DNA from: an uncultured Neomegalonema sp.
Lineage (GTDB): Bacteria > Pseudomonadota > Alphaproteobacteria > Rhodobacterales > Rhodobacteraceae
Assembly: GCA_937927905.1 (NCBI GenBank)
Contig: CALFWP010000129.1
Coordinates: 1 to 7,992 of the forward strand
Reading direction: 5' to 3'
DNA: 7,992 nt
How positions within the stretch are numbered: the stretch's first letter is position 1; every line of letters begins with the position of its first letter. Below, one piece after another: positions 1 to 4,998 of the stretch. The notes under the pieces are model-generated. The model was not told the DNA's origin. It did no database searches and saw nothing but the letters and a program-made list of their open reading frames with translations. The position numbers were made by a program, and so were the translations under genes.

Positions 1-171
1 AGCAGCTTATTGTTCAATTCGAATGGGGCAACTGCGATGGAGCGAGTTCATCGAGGATTTAGAACAGCGACGCGCAATATCGCTATCACCGTGCCAGATT
101 TGGTCGTGAGTTGAACGTCGTAAAACCCATCAGTTTTGCGACATTGTATTCACAAGGCAAATACGAAAAAA
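1..171. other. Unassigned left edge, no recognised gene
   Basis: All six frames were read by eye. On the plus strand one frame is open from base 1 to a TGA at 112-114 (37 codons) and another to a TGA at 107-109. Neither piece resembles a family I know, so either could be the 3' end of a gene entering from the left or chance. The minus strand holds only short interrupted frames. The stretch is visibly less GC-rich than the neighbouring ldh-like gene. No hairpin with a T-run was found. Confidence 0.5.
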
Positions 172-1167
172 TTACAAAACTTTATCCGGAAAGCCCGCCA
201 GCGCGCGGGTCTGCGCCCAGACGGTGTCTTCCAGTATCACCGGGTCCGTATCCGCTTTGCCTTGTCCGGGCATTCTGGCGCCTTCGTCCAGGGCGACGCC
301 TTCTTCGACCTGTTTCAGGCGCTCGTAAAAATCGCCCGATGCGCCCGGGTCCATGAGCAGATAATATTGCCCGAGGTCATGGGGCGGGCCTTCGGGGGCT
401 TTGAGCGGTTTGACATCGCGGCTGACCACCCCGCCGGTCAGTCCCGCCGCCAGCAGCTCCGCCATCAGGCCGAACCCCCAACCCTTATACCCGCCCATAC
501 TGACGAGCGAACCGCCCAGCGCCGCCTCAGGGTCCGTGGTCGGCTTGCCGTCCGCGTCCACCGCCCAGCCCTCGGGGATGCGTTCTCCGGCAGCCTTGGC
601 CATGGTGATCTTGCCCAGCGCCACGGTGGTTGTCGATTGGTCGAACTGCATCGCCAGCCCGCCCTTGCCGTCCGGCACGGAAAACGCCATCGGATTGGTA
701 CCGAGGACGCGGGTTTTACCGCCCGGCGGCGCAACAATCGGCGAGGCATTGGTCATGCCGAATCCGATCAGGCCCTCACGGGCAATCTGTTCGGTAAAAA
801 AGCCCAAAGATGTGCATGTATGGGCGTGTCCGACGGCAAGGGACGCCACACCGCATTCCCGCGCCGCCTTCACCGCCTCCGGCAGACCGCGGGTAAAGGC
901 GGGCTGGGCAAAGCCGGATTTCGCATCCACATGCACCACCCCGGGGCGCGGGCGCGTGACAACAGGCTCAACATCGCCTTTGACCCGACCGGTTTTGAGC
1001 TGGGCACAGTAACTTTCGAGATAGTAGAGGCCGCAAATTTTGTTTCCGACCGCCTCGGCCTTGCGCACCGCACGGGTAACCTCTGCGGCAATCCACGGCA
1101 ACGCCCCGTGACGCTCCAACGCAGCCCGGGTTGTTGAGTCAATCTCATCAAGGGTGATTGCAGGCAT
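172..1167 (-). CDS. Ldh family (malate/L-lactate/YiaK-type) NAD(P)H-dependent oxidoreductase
   Basis: This 331-residue cytosolic enzyme belongs to the Ldh_2 family, which reduces 2-keto acids or cyclic imines (malate, ureidoglycolate, 2,3-diketogulonate and delta-piperideine-2-carboxylate reductases). Length is normal for the family. Seen in the sequence are HAHTCTSLGFFTE at 114-126 (the family's SNHFG-like site, keeping His116), GTNPMAFSVP at 156-165 (nucleotide-binding region), an EGWAVDADGKPTTDPEAAL segment at 199-217 and GGYKGWGFGLMAELL at 225-239. Compared from memory with E. coli YiaK, the catalytic His44 and Arg48 positions are Cys45 and Tyr49 here, so the substrate cannot be named. 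The start is supported by GAGGAG at 1176-1181, 8 bases before the ATG. The stop is TAA. It follows rplA on the same strand but is separated from it by a strong terminator, and only about 30 bases lie between that terminator and the ATG. The family call is confident; the specific function is unknown. Confidence 0.9.
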   Translation of the reverse strand: MPAITLDEIDSTTRAALERHGALPWIAAEVTRAVRKAEAVGNKICGLYYLESYCAQLKTGRVKGDVEPVVTRPRPGVVHVDAKSGFAQPAFTRGLPEAVKAARECGVASLAVGHAHTCTSLGFFTEQIAREGLIGFGMTNASPIVAPPGGKTRVLGTNPMAFSVPDGKGGLAMQFDQSTTTVALGKITMAKAAGERIPEGWAVDADGKPTTDPEAALGGSLVSMGGYKGWGFGLMAELLAAGLTGGVVSRDVKPLKAPEGPPHDLGQYYLLMDPGASGDFYERLKQVEEGVALDEGARMPGQGKADTDPVILEDTVWAQTRALAGFPDKVL

Positions 1168-1199
1168 AAACGGCTCTCCTCAGAAAGAACGAAGATACG

Positions 1200-1232
1200 G
1201 AAAAGCCCCGCTCCAAAGGAACAGGGCTTTTC
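1200..1232 (-). terminator. Intrinsic terminator of the rplK-rplA transcript
   Basis: On the minus strand the sequence forms a 15-bp stem (two G-T pairs) with a TTT loop: GAAAAGCCCTGTTCC, then TTT, then GGAGCGGGGCTTTTC. The 5' arm starts with an A-run and the 3' arm ends in TTTT, the usual form of a Rho-independent terminator. It begins 28 bases after the rplA stop codon. It separates the ribosomal genes from the Ldh-family gene and could allow some read-through into it. Confidence 0.85.
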
Positions 1233-1260
1233 AGATAGCGTTGAAAGTCAGGAGCGGATA

Positions 1261-1968
1261 TCAGGCCATTTCCGCCGATACATCCACGGCAACACCCGGC
1301 CCCATGGTCGAGGACAGAGCAACCTTCTTGACGTAGGTCCCCTTCGCGCCCGTGGGCTTGGCTTTGACGACCGCATCAATTATTGCGCGGGCATTCTGGG
1401 CAATCTGCTCTTCGGTAAAGCTGACCTTGCCGATACCGGCATGGACGACACCGGCCTTTTCCGCACGGAACTGCACCTGACCGCCCTTTGCATCCTGCAC
1501 GGCCTTGGCAACATCCACGGTTACTGTACCGATTTTCGGATTCGGCATCATGCCGCGCGGTCCGAGAACTTTACCCAGACGGCCCACAATCGGCATCATA
1601 TCCGGCGTGGCGATGCAGACATCAAAGTCAATCGTGCCGCCCTGAATGGTTTCCATCAGGTCCTCGGCACCTACAACATCGGCACCGGCGGCCTTGGCCT
1701 CCTCAGCTTTCGCTTCACGGGCAAAGACACCGACACGAACCGATTTACCGGTCCCGTTCGGCAGAGACACGACGCCGCGCACCATCTGGTCGGCGTGACG
1801 GGGGTCAACACCGAGATTCATGGCAATTTCAACGGTTTCATCGAATTTTGCCGTCGCATTCGATTTAACCAGCTTGATCGCTGCATCAAGATCCAGCTCT
1901 TCCTTGCCGTTCGTGGCGTCCTTAAAGGCTTTTTTCGCAGACGCAAAACGTTTTCCGACTTTTGCCAT
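1261..1968 (-). CDS. rplA: 50S ribosomal protein L1
   Basis: L1 binds the mobile L1 stalk of 23S rRNA, helps release deacylated tRNA from the E site and, in many bacteria, represses its own operon by binding the rplK leader. The 235-residue length fits the family. The bacterial L1 signature GKVLGPRGMMPNPKIGTVT lies at 132-150, within domain II. The N-terminal MAKVGKRFASAKKAF and the C-terminal YVKKVALSSTMGPGVAVD are typical. The start lies 4 bases after the rplK stop codon, and GGAGGA at the end of rplK serves as its ribosome binding site, so the two genes are translationally close. The stop is TGA. It is followed by a strong terminator rather than rplJ. Confidence 0.98.
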   Translation of the reverse strand: MAKVGKRFASAKKAFKDATNGKEELDLDAAIKLVKSNATAKFDETVEIAMNLGVDPRHADQMVRGVVSLPNGTGKSVRVGVFAREAKAEEAKAAGADVVGAEDLMETIQGGTIDFDVCIATPDMMPIVGRLGKVLGPRGMMPNPKIGTVTVDVAKAVQDAKGGQVQFRAEKAGVVHAGIGKVSFTEEQIAQNARAIIDAVVKAKPTGAKGTYVKKVALSSTMGPGVAVDVSAEMA

Positions 1969-1972
1969 TGGA

Positions 1973-2401
1973 TCAGTCCTCCACTTTCAGACCCATCGAT
2001 CGGGCGGACCCGGCGATGATTTTCATGGCCTGTTCAACAGAGTTGGCATTGAGATCGGCCATTTTAGCCTCGGCAATCTCACGCAACTGCGCCTGTTTTA
2101 CTGTACCGACGCTGTCACGGCCCGGGGCCTTTGAGCCAGATTTCAGCTTCATCGCTTTTTTGAGGAAAAAGCTCGCCGGAGGCGTCTTGATCTCAAAAGT
2201 AAACGACTTGTCCTGATAATAAGTAATGATGGTCGGGCACGGTGCGCCCGGCTCCTGTTCCTGCGTTTTGGCGTTGAAGGCCTTGCAGAATTCCATGATG
2301 TTAATGCCCCGCTGACCGAGGGCCGGTCCGATGGGCGGTGACGGGTTTGCTTTGCCCGCCGGTACCTGCAGCTTGAGCTGCCCGACGACTTTTTTCGCCA
2401 T
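1973..2401 (-). CDS. rplK: 50S ribosomal protein L11
   Basis: L11 is part of the GTPase-associated centre. It binds the 1070 region of 23S rRNA near the L10/L12 stalk and affects factor binding and the RelA-dependent stringent response. The protein is 142 residues, the normal length. The N-terminal domain shows the proline-rich segment with PSPPIGPALGQRGINIMEFC at 21-40, which in this family contacts thiostrepton and factors. The C-terminal RNA-binding domain ends in IIAGSARSMGLKVED. The ATG at 2401 is chosen over an in-frame ATG eight codons upstream because AGGAGGGG lies just before it and because L11 proteins begin MAKKV. The 116-base leader between nusG and this gene contains inverted repeats. 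Confidence 0.98.
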   Translation of the reverse strand: MAKKVVGQLKLQVPAGKANPSPPIGPALGQRGINIMEFCKAFNAKTQEQEPGAPCPTIITYYQDKSFTFEIKTPPASFFLKKAMKLKSGSKAPGRDSVGTVKQAQLREIAEAKMADLNANSVEQAMKIIAGSARSMGLKVED

Positions 2402-2408
2402 GTTAGTC

Positions 2409-2444
2409 CCCTCCTGAGGGTACACCTTTGTATAAAGACAAAGG
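2409..2444 (-). promoter_or_regulatory. Two small palindromes at the rplK ribosome binding site
   Basis: Just upstream of rplK the minus strand has CCTTTGT, a 6-base loop and ACAAAGG (2425-2444, a 7-bp stem). This is followed by CCCTCAGGAGGG (2409-2420), a palindrome that contains the AGGAGG Shine-Dalgarno. The second could pair the binding site with itself or with a copy on another molecule. Function is inferred only from position. Confidence 0.35.
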
Positions 2445-2456
2445 CATGAGGTTGAG

Positions 2457-2505
2457 TGGTCCGGTCCGGGCTATGCCCTCGCCTCCCACGCGATCACCGG
2501 GACCA
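2457..2505 (-). promoter_or_regulatory. Structured rplK leader, candidate L1 autoregulatory site
   Basis: On the minus strand, TGGTCCCGGT (2496-2505) can pair with ACCGGACCA (2457-2465), giving 9 bp with one bulged C. Inside it, GGGC-ATA-GCCC (2468-2478) forms a small hairpin. The unpaired region contains GTGGGAGGC (2481-2489), which as I recall also occurs in the L1-binding stalk of bacterial 23S rRNA. L1 is known to repress rplK-rplA by binding a leader that mimics its rRNA site. The location, right before rplK, fits that role. The fold was built by eye. Confidence 0.4.
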
Positions 2506-2517
2506 GGCCCGGAATTC

Positions 2518-3054
2518 CTAAGCGTTTTCTTTCTGGACCTGTTGATATTCCAGTTCCACAGGCGTAGCCCGGCCGAAGATGGATACCGCAACTTTCAGAC
2601 GTTCGTTTTCGGTATCGACATCCTCGACCATGCCCGAGAATCCGTCGAACGGGCCATCCGTGACCTTCACCTGTTCGCCGATTTCGTAAATAATCGTAGA
2701 ACGCGGTCTTTCCTCACCCTCTGCAACCGTATTCATGAGACGGTCAACTTCCTGTTGCGGTACAGGGCTGGGGCGCCCGCTCTCGCCCAGAAAACCGACA
2801 ACACGGGCGGTGTTGGTGACAAGATGATGCGCGTCGTCATCCATCTGCATCTTGATCAGAATATAACCGGGCAACAGCTTTTTGTCGGTTTGGATTTTTT
2901 TGCCGCGACGAATCTCAACGGCCGCCTCACTGGGCACTTCGATCTGTTCGAATTTATCACGGATACCTTTTTGGTCCGCAGTATTCTCAATCTCCTCCTT
3001 CACCTTCTTTTCGAAGTTGGAGTAAACATGAACAGTATACCAACGATGCGCCAT
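2518..3054 (-). CDS. nusG: Transcription termination/antitermination factor NusG
   Basis: NusG binds the clamp of RNA polymerase through its NGN domain and contacts Rho or ribosomal protein S10 through its KOW domain, linking transcription with termination or translation. The protein is 178 residues, the usual size. The NGN domain runs about 4-95, with WYTVHVYSNFEKKV near the start and LLPGYILIKM at 60-69. The KOW domain runs about 125-175 with VKVTDGPFDGFSGMVEDVD and the typical end VELEYQQVQKE. The ATG at 3054 is preferred to an in-frame ATG at 3078 because GGGGAG (3060-3065) precedes it with 5 bases of spacing and NusG proteins begin at this point; the upstream ATG lies inside a GC-rich hairpin. 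The stop is TAG. The gap to secE is 237 bases, much longer than in the classical secE-nusG operon. Confidence 0.97.
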   Translation of the reverse strand: MAHRWYTVHVYSNFEKKVKEEIENTADQKGIRDKFEQIEVPSEAAVEIRRGKKIQTDKKLLPGYILIKMQMDDDAHHLVTNTARVVGFLGESGRPSPVPQQEVDRLMNTVAEGEERPRSTIIYEIGEQVKVTDGPFDGFSGMVEDVDTENERLKVAVSIFGRATPVELEYQQVQKENA

Positions 3055-3063
3055 CTGGTCTCC

Positions 3064-3094
3064 CCGCGCGGCGGTCATGTACGACCCGGCGCGG
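3064..3094 (-). promoter_or_regulatory. GC-rich hairpin overlapping the nusG ribosome binding site
   Basis: On the minus strand CCGCGC (3089-3094) pairs with GCGCGG (3064-3069), and inside it GGTC (3083-3086) pairs with GACC (3073-3076) around a GTACAT loop, with a 2x3 internal loop between the stems. The 3' arm shares two bases with the GGGGAG Shine-Dalgarno of nusG. A regulatory role is inferred from position only. Confidence 0.4.
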
Positions 3095-3127
3095 CTCTTT
3101 CAATCTTGATTTCAGAGCAGGTGCGGA

Positions 3128-3155
3128 TTTCTAGCGGTTTGCCCACAAAAATCAA
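3128..3155 (-). promoter_or_regulatory. Candidate internal promoter for nusG-rplK-rplA
   Basis: TTGATT (3150-3155) and TAGAAA (3128-3133) are separated by 16 bases in the secE-nusG gap, giving a leader of roughly 65-70 bases that would include the hairpin before nusG. The match is moderate. The rest of the 237-base gap (3055-3291) is fairly AT-rich towards secE and holds no gene that I can see. Confidence 0.35.
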
Positions 3156-3291
3156 GCACGGATTATGCAATTTACCGGCCATGGAAACGCAAGGCACAAC
3201 AAATTCCAAATGAAGGCAAAACAGAACAAGAGTTTGATATTAATAGATTTATATCTACCAAGCCAGCATCACTGCGCCCAGGTATCAAAAA

Positions 3292-3489
3292 TCAGGTGCC
3301 TATCGAAACAACCGCTTTGATGAAAATATCGAGAATTTTATCAACGATCAGAAAGAAAATCGCGGTCAGTGTCGCCATGATCAGAACCATGATCGTGGTG
3401 GTCACGGTTTCCTTGCGCGTCGGCCACGTGACCTTTGCGGTTTCGGCACGAACCTGCTGAATGAACTGTGCGGGATTGGTTCTGGCCAT
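3292..3489 (-). CDS. secE: Preprotein translocase subunit SecE
   Basis: SecE clamps SecY in the inner-membrane SecYEG channel. The 65-residue protein is of the short single-span type found in most bacteria outside the gamma-proteobacteria. It has the conserved amphipathic segment QQVRAETAKVTWPTRKET at 11-28, which lies along the cytoplasmic face and contacts SecY, followed by one transmembrane helix at about 32-55. The start follows an AGGA-type binding site, and the stop is TGA. The ATG is 23 bases after the 3' end of tRNA-Trp, so the two are probably transcribed together and the tRNA is cut out of the message. Confidence 0.96.
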   Translation of the reverse strand: MARTNPAQFIQQVRAETAKVTWPTRKETVTTTIMVLIMATLTAIFFLIVDKILDIFIKAVVSIGT

Positions 3490-3512
3490 GATATCCTACC
3501 GTTTCTATCGCG

Positions 3513-3588
3513 TGGCAGGGGAGACAGGACTCGAACCTGCGACCCTCGGTTTTGGAGACCGGTACTCTACCAACTGAGCTACTCCCCT
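3513..3588 (-). tRNA. tRNA-Trp (anticodon CCA), 3' CCA encoded
   Basis: The cloverleaf is 76 bases including the encoded CCA (3513-3515) and discriminator G. The acceptor stem is AGGGGAG/CTCCCCT, the D stem GCTC/GAGT, and the T arm contains GGTTCGAGTCC. The anticodon loop is CTCCAAA with CCA at 3553-3555, which decodes UGG as tryptophan. The anticodon stem CCGGT/ACCGA leaves a C-A mismatch at position 27-43; the other four pairs are intact. It sits directly before secE, a known conserved association. Confidence 0.97.
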
Positions 3589-3602
3589 ATACGCGGAAAA
3601 TG

Positions 3603-3631
3603 TCTATAACGGTTTGTGCCATACAACGCAA
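3603..3631 (-). promoter_or_regulatory. Sigma70-type promoter of tRNA-Trp-secE
   Basis: TTGCGT (3626-3631) and TATAGA (3603-3608) are separated by exactly 17 bases. The expected start near 3596 lies about 8 bases before the mature 5' end of the tRNA, a typical distance for a tRNA gene read by its own promoter. Confidence 0.65.
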
Positions 3632-3706
3632 TATCCGTTAGACGCCTTTATGATCGGGCATTCAACCGCCCTTATCCGGAGAGCCGGAGGCCCCCAGGAA
3701 TATAAA

Positions 3707-4729
3707 TCAACCCTTTTTCAAAACCCGGCGGCCCAGCAATTCGGCGATCTGCACCGCATTCAGCGCCGCCCCCTTACGCAGATTATCCGAGACACACCAG
3801 AGATTCAGACCGTTTTCAACGGTCGAATCCTCGCGGATGCGGCTGATGTAAGTGGCATATTCGCCGACACATTCCACCGGCGTGATATATCCGCCATCCT
3901 CGCGCTTATCCACGACAACAATGCCGGGTGCTTCCCGCAGAATATCGCGGGCCTCATCCGCCGATAACGGATCCTCGAACTCGATATTCACAGATTCGGA
4001 ATGACCGACAAAAACCGGTACGCGCACACAGGTCGCTGTCACTTTGATGGTTTTGTCTACAATTTTCTTGGTTTCGGCGACCATCTTCCATTCTTCTTTG
4101 GTCGAACCGTCATCCAGGAATTTATCAATATGCGGAATGACATTATACGCGATTTGCTTCGGATAGACCTTTGGCGGAATTTCCTGTCCAGGGACATACA
4201 TGCCCTTTGTCTGATTCCAAAGCTCGTCCATAGCCGCCTTTCCGCTGCCGGAAACGGACTGATAGGTTGAAACGACAACCCTTTTGATCTTTGCACGATC
4301 ATGAAGCGGTTTGAGCGCAACAACCATCTGCGCGGTCGAGCAATTCGGATTCGCGATGATGTTTTTATTTTTATACTCCACCACCGCATCCGGATTGACC
4401 TCCGGCACGATCAGCGGGACCTGCGGATCATAGCGGTAAAGTGACGAGTTATCGATGACAACACAGCCTGCCTTGGCCGCTATGGGCGCATATTTCTGCG
4501 TGGCCTCCGAACCGATCGCAAAAAGCGCGATGTCCCAACCGGTCCAGTCAAACTGTTCAATATCCTGACATTTCAGTTCCGTATCACCCATGTAGACGTC
4601 TTTGCCCTGAGACCGGCGCGAGGCGAGTGCAGCGACCTCATCGGCGGGGAACTCTCTTTCGGCGAGGATATTCAACAATTCGCGGCCAACATTCCCAGTG
4701 GCCCCGGCGACAACGATGCGATAGCCCAT
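3707..4729 (-). CDS. asd: Aspartate-semialdehyde dehydrogenase
   Basis: Asd reduces L-aspartyl-4-phosphate to aspartate-4-semialdehyde with NADPH, the branch-point step to lysine/diaminopimelate, threonine and methionine. The 340-residue length is normal. The N-terminal NADP-binding motif GATGNVG is at 9-15. The active site shows NPNCST with catalytic Cys130, YQSVSGSGK with Gln157, the CVRVPV substrate-binding Arg236 and the GHSE general base His243. The C-terminal LWCVSDNLRKGAALNAVQIAE is typical. It resembles the shorter form first described in Gram-positive bacteria rather than the E. coli form. The ATG at 4729 is preferred because MGYRIVVAGATG is the usual N-terminus; the in-frame ATG at 4816 would add 29 unrelated residues and overlaps the proposed promoter. 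The ribosome binding site is weak (GGAA). The stop is TGA. The next gene downstream is tRNA-Trp, with no convincing terminator between. Confidence 0.97.
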   Translation of the reverse strand: MGYRIVVAGATGNVGRELLNILAEREFPADEVAALASRRSQGKDVYMGDTELKCQDIEQFDWTGWDIALFAIGSEATQKYAPIAAKAGCVVIDNSSLYRYDPQVPLIVPEVNPDAVVEYKNKNIIANPNCSTAQMVVALKPLHDRAKIKRVVVSTYQSVSGSGKAAMDELWNQTKGMYVPGQEIPPKVYPKQIAYNVIPHIDKFLDDGSTKEEWKMVAETKKIVDKTIKVTATCVRVPVFVGHSESVNIEFEDPLSADEARDILREAPGIVVVDKREDGGYITPVECVGEYATYISRIREDSTVENGLNLWCVSDNLRKGAALNAVQIAELLGRRVLKKG

Positions 4730-4762
4730 CACGGATTCCAGTTTCAAAACAGCATAGAGAGG

Positions 4763-4803
4763 CGCTTCTAAGCGATAAAAAGCGTAAACGGAAATTTTTT
4801 CCG
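4763..4803. repeat. Two palindromes between the asd promoter and the asd start
   Basis: CGGAAATTTTTTCCG (4789-4803) is an inverted repeat with 6-base arms and a 3-base centre, and CGCTTCTAAGCG (4763-4774) has 5-base arms with a 2-base centre. Both lie just downstream of the predicted asd transcription start. Either could be a protein-binding site or an mRNA hairpin. No known regulator site was recognised. Confidence 0.35.
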
Positions 4804-4815
4804 GTATGAGAGCCA

Positions 4816-4845
4816 TTTACACCGTACCGGCAAAACCGCTTTCAA
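4816..4845 (-). promoter_or_regulatory. Candidate promoter of asd
   Basis: TTGAAA (4840-4845) and TGTAAA (4816-4821) are separated by 18 bases, upstream of asd in the 269-base divergent intergenic region. The tandem repeat AACCGCT at 4834-4840 and 4844-4850 (plus strand, 10 bases apart) overlaps the -35 element and could be a regulator site. The match is moderate. Confidence 0.35.
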
Positions 4846-4882
4846 CCGCTGTCTCCTAAAACTGTCTACATAAGTGCAAAGC

Positions 4883-4895
4883 ACCTGCAGCAGGT
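4883..4895. repeat. 13-base palindrome ACCTGCAGCAGGT in the divergent region
   Basis: This is a perfect inverted repeat with arms ACCTGC/GCAGGT around a central A. It lies between the asd promoter and the promoter of the plus-strand gene. It is a possible operator, although repeats this short also arise by chance. Confidence 0.25.
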
Positions 4896-4963
4896 TCAAC
4901 AGAAACCAAGCCGGACCATCAACACAACACGGACGATCCACATACACACATTATTCAGGGGCA

Positions 4964-4992
4964 TTGCTGCACAGCCCACAGCCGCATATGAT
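4964..4992 (+). promoter_or_regulatory. Promoter of the exoprotein gene, predicted leaderless
   Basis: TTGCTG (4964-4969) and TATGAT (4987-4992) are separated by exactly 17 bases. Only six bases lie between the -10 element and the ATG at 4999, so the expected +1 falls on the A of the start codon. No Shine-Dalgarno precedes the ATG, which agrees with a leaderless transcript. Confidence 0.55.
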
Positions 4993-4998
4993 CTGCGA

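Noticed and set aside
188..215. GC-rich hairpin near the 3' end of the Ldh gene followed by TTT
   Set aside because: It lies inside the coding sequence and the T-run is too short; codon constraints explain the sequence.
136..1137. Long open frame of 333 codons on the plus strand
   Set aside because: It lies antisense to the Ldh-family gene, reads as low-complexity Arg/His-rich protein, and the minus frame has clear family motifs and a good ribosome binding site.
2428..3213. Plus-strand open frame of 261 codons across nusG
   Set aside because: It overlaps nusG completely in antisense and its translation resembles no family.
3657..3688. Possible asd terminator: TCCGG-AGAG-CCGGA (3675-3688) and GGGC-8-GCCC (3657-3672)
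   Set aside because: Both stems are only 4-5 bp and neither is followed by a T-run on the minus strand, so termination here cannot be supported.
4730..4816. Upstream ATG giving asd a 29-residue extension
   Set aside because: The extension is not part of the Asd fold, and the upstream ATG overlaps the proposed -10 element, so it would not be in the transcript.
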